In this document: piece by piece, positions 7,679 through 16,181 of the stretch
Layout: the number at the start of each line of letters is the position of its first letter
How positions within the stretch are numbered: position 1 is the stretch's first letter
Assembly: GCA_023409975.1 (NCBI GenBank)
Contig: JAEYQO010000083.1
Coordinates: 5,154 to 69,153 of the forward strand
Reading direction: 5' to 3'
From: Bacteroidota bacterium
GTDB taxonomy: Bacteria; Bacteroidota; Bacteroidia; Chitinophagales; Chitinophagaceae
Length of the DNA: 64,000 nucleotides
Position numbers and translations under genes: made by a program
The notes under the pieces: model-generated
What the model was told of the DNA's origin: nothing
The model's database searches: none
What the model saw: only the letters and a program-made list of their open reading frames with translations

Positions 7679-8011
7679 ATGTCGAGAGAAGACATTTACA
7701 GCTTTATCTATGAGATCGTCCGCCAGATTCCGAGAGGAAGGGTGAGTACCTATGGAGCTATTGCTGCAGCGGCCGGGTTGAAGTCGGGAGCCCGTCTCGT
7801 GGGATATGCGATGAACGGAGCACACCGGATCAAACCGAAAGTACCTGCACACCGCGTGGTAAACCGGAATGGACTATTGACTGGCAAACATCATTTTTCG
7901 ACACCGGGAGAAATGCAGGCTTTGCTGGAGCGGGAACATATAAAGGTGGAGCAGGATCGTGTAGTGGCGTTTGAGGAGCTTTTCTGGGATCCTCTCAAAG
8001 AGTTGCAGTAA
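7679..8011 (+). CDS. Alkyltransferase-like (ATL) protein of the MGMT family
   Basis: 110 residues, matching the DNA-binding domain of O6-alkylguanine-DNA alkyltransferases: IPRGRVSTYGAIAAAAG (helix-turn-helix with arginine finger) and LVGYAMNG. The active-site motif PCHRV reads PAHRV here, with Ala57 in place of the catalytic cysteine. That is the hallmark of ATL proteins, which bind alkylated guanine and hand the lesion to nucleotide excision repair instead of accepting the alkyl group. It follows trmB and the DUF5522 gene at 3 nt and ends at a strong bidirectional terminator. Confidence 0.92.
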   Translation: MSREDIYSFIYEIVRQIPRGRVSTYGAIAAAAGLKSGARLVGYAMNGAHRIKPKVPAHRVVNRNGLLTGKHHFSTPGEMQALLEREHIKVEQDRVVAFEELFWDPLKELQ

Positions 8012-8013
8012 AG

Positions 8014-8045
8014 AATAAAGGCCATCCATACGGACGGCCTTTATT
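8014..8045. terminator. Bidirectional terminator between the ATL gene and the L,D-transpeptidase gene
   Basis: Perfect 10-bp stem AATAAAGGCC (8014-8023) with GGCCTTTATT (8036-8045). The A/T-rich ends serve as the U-tract on either strand. It lies between convergent genes. Confidence 0.8.
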
Positions 8046-8062
8046 AAATGTGCGTGATATTA

Positions 8063-8887
8063 TTAGTTGACTGCGATGGTTTGCGGTGTTTCTGCGTTTG
8101 GCATGAAAGCTATATTTTCTACCCTATCGATTTTCTTGTTCAACCACTGTGAGTTGGCCAGGAACTTCTCCTGGGGAGCGTAGATAAACATCACCGTACG
8201 ATCCTTGATCAGGTTGATCAGTTTAGGGGCAAGATCACGGCTTACTGCAGGACAGCCCCAGCTACGGCCCAGTCTGCCCTGACCTGCGATAAAATCTTTG
8301 CTGACATAATCGGCACCATGCACTACGATTGCCCGGCTATAGGCGTCGGAATTGAAACCTTTATCCATCCCGTGCATGCGAAGCGAAAGACCGTGCTTAC
8401 CGTGATAGGTAGCATCCGTCACGTAGAAGCCGAGGCTGCTCTGGTGAGAATTGGTGGTATTCGAAAAGTTATTGGCAAATTCCAGACCTGATCCCTGACC
8501 GTGAGCCACATAATCATTGAAAATCAGCTCCTGCGATTTGAGATCAAATACCCAAAGGCGCTTTGCTTTTGAAGACTGTGAGAAATCGACAATAGACAGT
8601 ACATCTTTGCCGTCGTTCAGACGACCTTCATTTTTAAGATTCAGGTAGCCCCGCATGCCTTTTTCAAAAACTTCGAAGCTAAGCTTCTCACCGCCTTTGA
8701 AATCGACCTGATCATATACACTCTTTATGTATGATTCAGCATCGGCGAATGCGGGTTTAATATTGGATTCGGCAGCTTTAACAGTTGATTCAGTTTTGGT
8801 TTTGTCTTCGTTACCTTTCGCAGTTCCGAGTTTAACAGATACTCCAAGGACAGACAGCACAGAGACAGACAAGATCAGTTTTTTCAT
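8063..8887 (-). CDS. Murein L,D-transpeptidase catalytic-domain (YkuD_2-like) protein
   Basis: 274 residues with an N-terminal signal peptide, so periplasmic or secreted. The catalytic region carries IVVHGADYV (His190) and GRSWGCPAVS (Cys212), the His and Cys pair of L,D-transpeptidase-like domains that make or cut meso-DAP cross-links in peptidoglycan. An earlier LRMHGMDKG block is typical of the YkuD_2 subfamily. The 30-residue Glu/Lys/Thr linker after the signal is low in complexity. It is a single gene, with a 287-bp divergent gap to the thiolase on its 5' side. Confidence 0.87.
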   Translation of the reverse strand: MKKLILSVSVLSVLGVSVKLGTAKGNEDKTKTESTVKAAESNIKPAFADAESYIKSVYDQVDFKGGEKLSFEVFEKGMRGYLNLKNEGRLNDGKDVLSIVDFSQSSKAKRLWVFDLKSQELIFNDYVAHGQGSGLEFANNFSNTTNSHQSSLGFYVTDATYHGKHGLSLRMHGMDKGFNSDAYSRAIVVHGADYVSKDFIAGQGRLGRSWGCPAVSRDLAPKLINLIKDRTVMFIYAPQEKFLANSQWLNKKIDRVENIAFMPNAETPQTIAVN

Positions 8888-9143
8888 AGCAGAAAGGATA
8901 AAATGGTTTGTAATGGTATGATGTAAAATTACCTCATAAGGCCCTATTAACCAACGATTTTGCGGAATAGTTTACCCGTTTAACTCCGGTTTAACTCCCC
9001 TTGTGGAAAGGTGTGAATGCCATCATAAGAAAGCGGCTCTGTTGGAAAAATGGCATGCAAAATCCGCTACTAAATAGGCCAGAATATATAGCATCATCGA
9101 TAAAGCATTGGTTAGTAAGCGGCTATAACTAGTCTGAATTCCG

Positions 9144-9151
9144 TAGTTTTG
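9144..9151 (+). promoter_or_regulatory. Putative -7 box TAGTTTTG of the thiolase gene
   Basis: Exact TAnnTTTG match 23 nt before the thiolase ATG, in the 287-bp divergent intergenic region. A TTG at the usual -33 distance is lacking. Confidence 0.45.
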
Positions 9152-9174
9152 GCCGTCTTTAAAAAAATTTAGTC

Positions 9175-10356
9175 ATGAAAGAAGTATATATCGTATCCGC
9201 TGTACGGACTCCTATGGGAAGCTGGGGGGGATCATTGAAGGATTTTTCGGCAACTAAACTAGGCTCAATTGCGATCAAAGGTGCTTTGGAGCGTGCGGGT
9301 GTTAGTCCGGATGCAGTTAATGAGGTATTGATGGGCTGTGTGTTGCAGGCTAATCTGGGTCAGGCCCCTGCCCGACAGGCTGCCCGTTTTGCCGGACTGC
9401 CTGATAATGTACCGGCCACTACCGTTAACAAGGTGTGTGCATCGGGCATGAAAGCGATTATGCTGGGCGCACAATCGATCATGCTGGGTGATAATGATGT
9501 GGTCGTTGCCGGGGGAATGGAGAGCATGAGCAACGTTCCCTTCTACAGCGATAGTTTGCGCTGGGGTAATAAATACGGCAATGCTACGCTGATTGATGGT
9601 CTTGCTAAAGATGGTCTTACAGATGTATACCATAACTACGCTATGGGAAATGCTGCGGAGCTTTGTGCGAAGGAATGCAATTTCAGCCGTGAGGATCAGG
9701 ATGCTTTTGCTATCGAAAGCTATCAGCGGAGTCAGGCAGCCTGGAATGAAGGTCGCTTTAACAATGAGATTGTCCCTGTTGAGATTCCTCAGAGAAAAGG
9801 AGATCCGGTTAAATTCGACCGTGATGAAGAGCCCTGGAACGTAAAGTTTGACAAGATTCCCGGACTGCGACCAGCATTTGTGAAGGACGGTACGGTAACT
9901 GCCGCCAATGCTTCGACCATGAACGATGGTGCTGCTGCGGTGGTACTGATGAGCAAGGAAAAAGCCGAGGCATTGGGTATTCAGCCTATTGCTAAAATCA
10001 GAGGTTATGCTGATGCAGAACAAGCACCTGAGTGGTTTACTACTTCTCCTTCATTTGCAGTTCCCAAGGCTGTTGAAAAGGCGGGACTGAAGATGGAAGA
10101 GGTGGAATATTTTGAGTTGAATGAGGCATTCAGTGTGGTCGGTCTGGTGAACATCCAGAAGATGGGACTCAAGCCTGAGCAGGTGAATGTTAATGGTGGT
10201 GCCGTATCACTGGGTCATCCACTGGGCTGCAGTGGGGCCAGGATCATTGTCACACTGCTTAATGTGCTGCAACAAAAAGGCGCTAAGCTGGGAGCCGCTG
10301 GTATTTGTAACGGCGGTGGCGGTGCGAGCGCGATGGTGATAGAGGCAGTGGGTTAA
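9175..10356 (+). CDS. Acetyl-CoA C-acyltransferase (thiolase)
   Basis: 393 residues, the standard size. It catalyses thiolytic cleavage of 3-ketoacyl-CoA or condensation of two acetyl-CoA. All thiolase signatures are intact: nucleophile Cys88 in NKVCASGMKA, GGAVSLGHPLGCSGARI with the active-site histidine, and the C-terminal CNGGGGASAMVIE carrying the second cysteine. The N-terminal VYIVSAVRTPMGSWGGSL is also typical. It is transcribed alone, with its own promoter box and a terminator downstream, so the partner beta-oxidation enzymes are not adjacent. The acyl-CoA synthetase at 1.4-3.2 kb could supply the same pathway. Confidence 0.94.
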   Translation: MKEVYIVSAVRTPMGSWGGSLKDFSATKLGSIAIKGALERAGVSPDAVNEVLMGCVLQANLGQAPARQAARFAGLPDNVPATTVNKVCASGMKAIMLGAQSIMLGDNDVVVAGGMESMSNVPFYSDSLRWGNKYGNATLIDGLAKDGLTDVYHNYAMGNAAELCAKECNFSREDQDAFAIESYQRSQAAWNEGRFNNEIVPVEIPQRKGDPVKFDRDEEPWNVKFDKIPGLRPAFVKDGTVTAANASTMNDGAAAVVLMSKEKAEALGIQPIAKIRGYADAEQAPEWFTTSPSFAVPKAVEKAGLKMEEVEYFELNEAFSVVGLVNIQKMGLKPEQVNVNGGAVSLGHPLGCSGARIIVTLLNVLQQKGAKLGAAGICNGGGGASAMVIEAVG

Positions 10357-10723
10357 TGGTCAGTTATTAGTGGTAAGCCCCTGCCTTTTGGCATTTAGTG
10401 CTTGACTTACTAGCATGAATAAAATCGACGTATTTAGAGAAAGTCTGTTCCTGAGGGAGCAGGCTTTTTTTCTATGGGCGGTGACTATGCGTCAAAGCAA
10501 TTCTTCTCACGGTTGTTTACCTGTGTAAGCTTACCCTATACCTGTCCAAATAAAAAGTATAGTTTTATTTTTTTCATGGGCTTTGGGATACATGATCCAG
10601 GCATTTGAAATTTAATTAATTACCGTCGACATCTCCTTATTAATTACCAAACTCTAACCGTCAACTCTGCAAAAGGCTAAGGCATTATTGAAAAACGAGA
10701 GCTGACGGATCAATCCATTTCCC
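10357..10723. other. Intergenic region after the thiolase
   Basis: 367 bp holding the thiolase terminator near its left end. The rest is A/T-rich (poly-A/poly-T tracts around 10550-10575 and a TTAATTAATTA stretch) with no convincing gene or RNA. Confidence 0.5.
10442..10474 (+). terminator. Rho-independent terminator of the thiolase gene
   Basis: Ten-pair stem with two G-U pairs (10442-10451 with 10456-10465), loop TGAG, followed by seven T on the plus strand. Confidence 0.8.
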
Positions 10724-13700
10724 TTATAGTTTGACAAGCCTCTCTTTATGATAAAGAATCCCTTGTTGATCATAAAGACAAAACAGGTAGACGCCACGGT
10801 ATAAATGCGAAATCGATATCAGGTCTGTCCGTTCTGCCTCCAAGACAAGTTTGCCAGATGCATCGAACACTCTGATAAATTGTGGGATTTCCCCCAGTAT
10901 CATTACTTTATCATTAGAAGGATTGGGCACTAGTTTTGGCTTATTAGCAGGCAGCATCACAAAATTTGAACTAACTTTAGAATAAGCCGTAACCTTAGCC
11001 ATAGGGTTGCAAATAGTGGGTAGATCAATTTCAATTTTATAACGCTTATTCCCCGGGGGTGGATTTAAGTCGCTATAAGAGGTTACTACATTTGGCACCT
11101 CGGCTATCGGTATAAAATTTCCCTGATTCACACTCCTTAAGATATAATGCCGCTGGTACTCCGCCCCTTCGTAACTGTTCCAGATCAGGTTGATTTCGCC
11201 GTTCAATCCGAGATTCGCACTCAAATGAATCGTTTTGTGTCTGTTGCTAATATCAGATTCGTTTCCACAACTATCTACTTCACTGATTGCGTAACTGTAA
11301 CTTTGCTGCTGAGGTGTCGACGAGGTGTCTATAAATGTGCTCATATAATGACGGGGAACAACATCTAATAATACCATTTGACCTGACGCATCCAGTCTGA
11401 ATACTTTATAGTACTTAGCTTGAACAAACCCAGTCTTTTCCCAGACAACCTGATTCTTCCCAGAAATTGAATCTACGGTAACAGCACACACCTGCACTAT
11501 CGGATCTGAGGGTTCAGTAGTGGTCATGGAATCGATATGAAACGTTGCAGTAGTAGTACACCCTATCTGATCAAAGACTGTAACGGTGTAATACCCTCCT
11601 GGCATGTTTAAGAGTGTGTCACCTGTAAAAGGCAGATTGCTCCAGGAATAAATGTATGGTGGGTTTCCACCGGAGGTTTGGATTCCTATACTCCCAACAA
11701 AAGGAACTCCAGTGCATGGGACAGGCGTGGTTGACCCTTGCACCTGCGGCTGCAGTTGTTGGGTTATTTGGATTGTGTCATAAATAGAACAGCCAACAGA
11801 ATCTGTGACGGTAATCGTGTAGAACCCTGTGTCGAGGTTACTGACGTTTGGCGCATTGACCGCTAAACCACTCCAGGAATAATTGTAGGGTTGTATTCCG
11901 CCATTAACATTCACAGAAGCTTCAGCAACTGGGGCGCCCGTACAAGGCACCTGAGTCTTAAAGATTGAGCTGATTCGCGGTTTAGAGACTCTCACTTCCA
12001 ATGGCTGAGAAAAAGCATTGGTGCAGGAATCAACCCACGCTACATAGCGGCCCGGTGTCTTTACAATTAGAGACGTACCTGTACTAATTATTGTATCGTC
12101 CTTTAACCATCTTACCAGAGATGACACTGGCGAATTTACGCTCAAAATCACAGAGTCCCCTGCACAAAAATCCGTTGGACCATTGGAAATCACGACCGGA
12201 GGTGGATTTCTGCAATGGTTCAGGGTATATAAAAAGCCATCCCTTGGTGGGTCTGAACTATTCTTTGCAAACCCACCCACGTAAAACTTATTACCAAATG
12301 TAGCGCAGGACAGAAACTGGAAATCAGAGTGACTTGGCTCGTCTACGTAACTGGACCAGACACGTTGACCAGCAGTATCAAATTCAGCAATTAATCCGCA
12401 GGGTAAAGGACCTTGTTCCTTAAAAGCAAACGGAGTAGCTAAACCAGGAGAAGAGGAATGACCGACCACAAAAATGTTACCTTGCACATCGAGGCAAAGA
12501 CTCGTTAACCAATCTCTGCCTGATCCTCCGAAATTCGTACTCCATAAACGATTACCTGTTGTATCAAATCTTGCTACAAATCCATCTATTTTGCCGTTGA
12601 AGGCCATTTGGAAGGCTCCTGGTGTCCACAGTCCATTAGGATCTGATGTTGTGCCACAGATTGAAAGTCTACCTGTAGAGTCAACTGCACAGGAAGTTAT
12701 GCGACTCGAATCACCATAGTAGGTAGACCAATGCAACATCCCTGTCGTATCAAAACGTGTGATAAATCCACTTTGCCCAGTGTTTGGCATCTTTGAAGAC
12801 TGAAAGGAGCCAGGAGTAGCTATGCCTGACAACGAATAAGTCGATCCTGTAGCATATAAAATTCCTTGCGAAGTTCCGAGCGAGAGAATTGAGTCGCCTT
12901 GTGGTCCGCCAACATAGGTCCCCCAAATTCTTGCACCATATTTATCAAATTTTACAATATACCCGTCGGTTACACCTGCAAAAGTAGACTGAGAACTCCC
13001 CGGTGTCGCAATTCCATCCGCCGAACTTGTGCTACCATACAAATATGGATTCCCCATCACATCAACAGCACAGCTCCCATTTTCATCACCCGATCCACCA
13101 TAAAAAGTCGACCAAAGCGGAACCCCGCTGGGATCAAATTTTCTAAGAAACGCATCCTTTCCTCCTCCAATCGTCTGTTGATGAGCGCCAACCGTTGCGG
13201 TAAAATAGTTTCTCGGTTGACCTGCCATGTAAATATTGCCCTGCTGATCCACAGAACTCGTTTCAATGAAATCACTAGTCGATATCGTATGCTGTACGAC
13301 GCCATTGCTGTCTGAGATAAAAAGGTAAGCCTGAAAACTACTCGGAATAGAGAGGCCGCCACTGGTATATGCGGACCGTATATAATACAACAATCCTGTA
13401 GGCCCTACAGTCAGATGATTAAACTTAACATAATTACTACCACCTACTGTACCCCCTCCGCCCCACGTGTATGCGAATTCCTTAATCGTACTGAACATCA
13501 CGAGTGGGTCAATGATTAAATCTAAACCTTTATTATAATCGTCGATACTAAACGATAGTATGTTATTCTCCAGTTTCCATTCACCGTTTATGATTTCTCC
13601 TTGTTGATAAATCTCAGGTCGTGCCTCCTGCAAAGTTCCAACTGAGGTAGTTAAACTGACACTTCCATCTAACAGAACATTGATATTCACCGCGCCATTA

Positions 13701-14248
13701 ACCAAGATTCTAATATTCCCAGGATCACCTCCCGGACGAACTATGAAATCATACTTCAACAAACCCGCGCTGTGATAATATTTCAGATCGATATTTGGGT
13801 ATATATTCTTATAAATTAGTTCCTGGAAATTACTTACGCCAAGAATTCCATCAGGACAATGGGCAAGGTAAAAATTCGAAAAAGCATTCTGTATCCCAGA
13901 AGGAATTAATGAAACATCCGGATTAGCACCCAGCCAGTTCATATCTAATCTATGCGTGAGTACGGTCTGCGGAGGCAAGTCCCTCCCATCGAAAGTAGGT
14001 AAACCCATCGTTTCAGGGGATGAATTTTCAAATAGTTGATAGCTTATTCCGTCCGCTTTAAAAAACGCAATATAGTTTTGCTGCCGGCTCAGAAACAGAA
14101 TGTCATTGCGTGGCTTTCCGTTTTGATCTACTATTTGTCCCTTATTCTCTTCAAAGAATGAAACTTTCTGACGCTTCACCTCATCACCAAATGCCATAAT
14201 AGGCAAACCCAAAATGGCATAAAACAAGACTTGATATATACTTTTCAT
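10724..14248 (-). CDS. Large T9SS surface protein with DUF7948, SBBP and SprB-type repeats
   Basis: 1174 residues. After a signal peptide comes the block FFEENKGQIVDQNGKPRNDI, typical of the DUF7948-like N-terminal domain (to about residue 250). Residues about 330-650 hold about five SBBP-type beta-propeller repeats of 50-60 residues, each with WSTFYGGSG- or FDTTG-like elements. Two SprB-like repeats follow, with PYNYSWSGL and PPYIYSWSNL and their CTGxP cysteines. The region 930-1090 looks fibronectin-like, and the last 70 residues are a T9SS sorting domain ending in ERLVKL. Likely a large cell-surface adhesin or scaffold. By eye its coding sequence is more A+T-rich than the flanking housekeeping genes. 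Confidence 0.87.
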   Translation of the reverse strand: MKSIYQVLFYAILGLPIMAFGDEVKRQKVSFFEENKGQIVDQNGKPRNDILFLSRQQNYIAFFKADGISYQLFENSSPETMGLPTFDGRDLPPQTVLTHRLDMNWLGANPDVSLIPSGIQNAFSNFYLAHCPDGILGVSNFQELIYKNIYPNIDLKYYHSAGLLKYDFIVRPGGDPGNIRILVNGAVNINVLLDGSVSLTTSVGTLQEARPEIYQQGEIINGEWKLENNILSFSIDDYNKGLDLIIDPLVMFSTIKEFAYTWGGGGTVGGSNYVKFNHLTVGPTGLLYYIRSAYTSGGLSIPSSFQAYLFISDSNGVVQHTISTSDFIETSSVDQQGNIYMAGQPRNYFTATVGAHQQTIGGGKDAFLRKFDPSGVPLWSTFYGGSGDENGSCAVDVMGNPYLYGSTSSADGIATPGSSQSTFAGVTDGYIVKFDKYGARIWGTYVGGPQGDSILSLGTSQGILYATGSTYSLSGIATPGSFQSSKMPNTGQSGFITRFDTTGMLHWSTYYGDSSRITSCAVDSTGRLSICGTTSDPNGLWTPGAFQMAFNGKIDGFVARFDTTGNRLWSTNFGGSGRDWLTSLCLDVQGNIFVVGHSSSPGLATPFAFKEQGPLPCGLIAEFDTAGQRVWSSYVDEPSHSDFQFLSCATFGNKFYVGGFAKNSSDPPRDGFLYTLNHCRNPPPVVISNGPTDFCAGDSVILSVNSPVSSLVRWLKDDTIISTGTSLIVKTPGRYVAWVDSCTNAFSQPLEVRVSKPRISSIFKTQVPCTGAPVAEASVNVNGGIQPYNYSWSGLAVNAPNVSNLDTGFYTITVTDSVGCSIYDTIQITQQLQPQVQGSTTPVPCTGVPFVGSIGIQTSGGNPPYIYSWSNLPFTGDTLLNMPGGYYTVTVFDQIGCTTTATFHIDSMTTTEPSDPIVQVCAVTVDSISGKNQVVWEKTGFVQAKYYKVFRLDASGQMVLLDVVPRHYMSTFIDTSSTPQQQSYSYAISEVDSCGNESDISNRHKTIHLSANLGLNGEINLIWNSYEGAEYQRHYILRSVNQGNFIPIAEVPNVVTSYSDLNPPPGNKRYKIEIDLPTICNPMAKVTAYSKVSSNFVMLPANKPKLVPNPSNDKVMILGEIPQFIRVFDASGKLVLEAERTDLISISHLYRGVYLFCLYDQQGILYHKERLVKL

Positions 14249-14266
14249 TTAGCCGGGTTTGATGAT

Positions 14267-14274
14267 CAAATATA
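14267..14274 (-). promoter_or_regulatory. Putative -7 box TATATTTG of the large T9SS gene
   Basis: Minus-strand TAnnTTTG match 19 nt before the start codon. Confidence 0.45.
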
Positions 14275-14399
14275 TTAATAAATTTCGATTTTTTAACCAT
14301 AGCTGGCAAACCAGAACCCACTACCATTTTTATCGATCAAGATACCCGCCTACTGAACTCCTGGGCTACCCTACTTCGTTTATTCTTTTAGCAAATCAA

Positions 14400-14530
14400 A
14401 CGTTCCGCCTCACTCAGTCATCCGTAACCCCTCCGTTATTCCTCCCCTATACCTGGTTTACTACTCCACCGGACCTCCTCCGCCTCTGGACCGCGTCATT
14501 ACCGTTCACACGGATTTTTTTATTATCTGT
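14400..14530 (-). repeat. Dispersed intergenic repeat, copy B
   Basis: Read on the minus strand, it begins AAAATCCGTGTGAACGGTAA and aligns with 38768-38890 of the plus strand: 36 of the first 39 bases match, then about 65-70% with small gaps up to a shared GACTGAGTGA. The sequence is purine-rich on the minus strand. Both copies are noncoding. Confidence 0.7.
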
Positions 14531-14695
14531 TTTCAGGAAAGTCAGGAGTCAGTGTAGGAGTCGACAGTCCCCATGACTATCAATTCCAAGTACACTGCAC
14601 AAGGGGGGATTCCGCACACTCGAATCGAGGCAGACTCAATACGTTTTGACTGAAGCATTTCGCCTCAGCTTTGCTGCTGGGGAAGGTTGCGAAGG

Positions 14696-16090
14696 TTATT
14701 TGTGCTTAGCCAGATACGGGTTCCAGTCCAGGAATACACTGCAGGAGCTATACTCCGGATCGATCTTGATGTAATAGTTTGGCAGTCTGTCGCGCAGCCA
14801 TTGCTCTATTCTCTTAGCCTGTTTCTGCGAAAGCGCTATCTGCTGGATTCTGCTGTAGTCATCACGCATATTGGCTTTATGAGGTTCTGTGCGGTTTCTA
14901 AGGTAGACAATCCGGGTAGACTGCTCACCTCTTTCCGTGATGAACATCTGTGGCTGCGAGAATGAACCCGGCTTCAGCGTGTCCAGCATCAGTGCCATAG
15001 CCGGGTCTAGCTCACTGATCTCCAGTTGGGAAGAACCTGTGCGCGGATCGTTCAACATACCACCAGTCATTTTTGCTGCTTCTTCTGTTGAAAACTTTCC
15101 GACCGCTTCGGGGAAGGTGATACTTCCTGCTACGAGCAGAGAACGAACGCTGTCCAGCTTTTCCATTGCCTTTTTGAAATCGGCTGAGGTACGTTCTGGT
15201 CGCACGAGGATGTGCCGCAGGTCGGCGACATCGCCCTTACGCTGGATCATTTGAATGATATGGTAGCCGAACTGGGTTTTCACCACAGGTGAAACTTCAC
15301 CCGGCTGAAGTTTGAAAGCGGCTACAACAAACTCTGGCGCCCAACCACCATTCCTGGTTACTTCCTGGTAGCGACCACCATTATCCCGGCTTCCTGGGTC
15401 GTCGCTGTAGATACCGGCCAGTACTTCAAAGCTTTTCCCGTCATTGACGATCTGATTGCGTATGTCTTCAATTTTCTTTCTGGCATATTCATCCAGTTCC
15501 GGACTTATCGGAGGATCGATGACAATCTGACCAACTTCTACAGTTGCGGGGAAGAAGGGCAGGCTGTCCTGAGGGATGCTGTTGTAAAAAGCCTGTACTT
15601 CTGCGGGGGTCACCTTTACGTTTTCCAGAATCTTTCCCTGCATTCTATCTGCAAGAAGTTGCTCCCTAAATGTTTCACGATGCTCTTCCTTCAGTTGGTA
15701 GATTGTTTTGCCTGCGATCTCTTCCAGGCGTTCACGGGAACCGTATTGACGGATGAACTGGCGGATCCGGTTGTCGATCGTTCCTTCAACATCTTCTGCG
15801 GAAACCGGAATACTGTCCCTCTCAGCCTGCTCTACGAGGAGTTTCTGAATAATCATTTGCTGCAGGATATTACAGCGAAAGCTATCTGGTGCTGAGGGAT
15901 CCTGCGACTGAAGTTGCGCAAACTGGCCTTCCAGTTCTGATTGCAGTATGATCCTGTTTTTTCCAACAACCGCTACTATTTTGTCCAACACAGTGCCGTT
16001 TTGGGCGGAAACCTGTACAGAGGGTGTCACAAGGGCTAAAGCGAAACAAATATGGAGGAGGGCAATGATTGCCTTCTTGGTACGCATCAT
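14696..16090 (-). CDS. SurA-type periplasmic peptidyl-prolyl isomerase/chaperone
   Basis: 464 residues with a signal peptide (cleavage after VSAQ near 30). The N-terminal SurA-like chaperone segment contains LDKIVAVVGKNRIILQSELE. Two PpiC/parvulin domains follow: about 175-290, with the typical YSDDPGSRDNGG and FGYHIIQMIQRKGD, and a second, less complete one at 290-400. It should help fold outer-membrane barrels in the periplasm, which fits the neighbouring T9SS cargo. It is the last of a minus-strand run with a TPR protein and a T9SS protein. Confidence 0.9.
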   Translation of the reverse strand: MMRTKKAIIALLHICFALALVTPSVQVSAQNGTVLDKIVAVVGKNRIILQSELEGQFAQLQSQDPSAPDSFRCNILQQMIIQKLLVEQAERDSIPVSAEDVEGTIDNRIRQFIRQYGSRERLEEIAGKTIYQLKEEHRETFREQLLADRMQGKILENVKVTPAEVQAFYNSIPQDSLPFFPATVEVGQIVIDPPISPELDEYARKKIEDIRNQIVNDGKSFEVLAGIYSDDPGSRDNGGRYQEVTRNGGWAPEFVVAAFKLQPGEVSPVVKTQFGYHIIQMIQRKGDVADLRHILVRPERTSADFKKAMEKLDSVRSLLVAGSITFPEAVGKFSTEEAAKMTGGMLNDPRTGSSQLEISELDPAMALMLDTLKPGSFSQPQMFITERGEQSTRIVYLRNRTEPHKANMRDDYSRIQQIALSQKQAKRIEQWLRDRLPNYYIKIDPEYSSCSVFLDWNPYLAKHK

Positions 16091-16107
16091 AAAGAGTAAA
16101 TGTTGGG

Positions 16108-16115
16108 CAAAAGTA
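16108..16115 (-). promoter_or_regulatory. Putative -7 box TACTTTTG of the SurA-type gene
   Basis: Minus-strand TAnnTTTG match 18 nt ahead of the first ATG. Confidence 0.45.
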
Positions 16116-16181
16116 GCTTTTTTGAAGCCTTGTCGGGGAATGGTTGAATTTTTTAACTTATGTTGAACGCCTGAGGCTTCG

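Larger units (their letters stand above)
14249..14695. other. Intergenic region holding repeat copy B
   Basis: 447 bp between the large T9SS gene and surA-like gene. It holds a -7 box for the former and the dispersed repeat copy at 14400-14530. The 105-codon plus-strand frame in it does not share a reading frame with the other repeat copy and is not a credible gene. Confidence 0.55.

Noticed and set aside
14259..14576. 105-codon plus-strand frame in the intergenic region before the large T9SS gene
   Set aside because: It overlaps repeat copy B. The matching stretch in copy A is in another frame, so the frame is not conserved. No promoter or family features.
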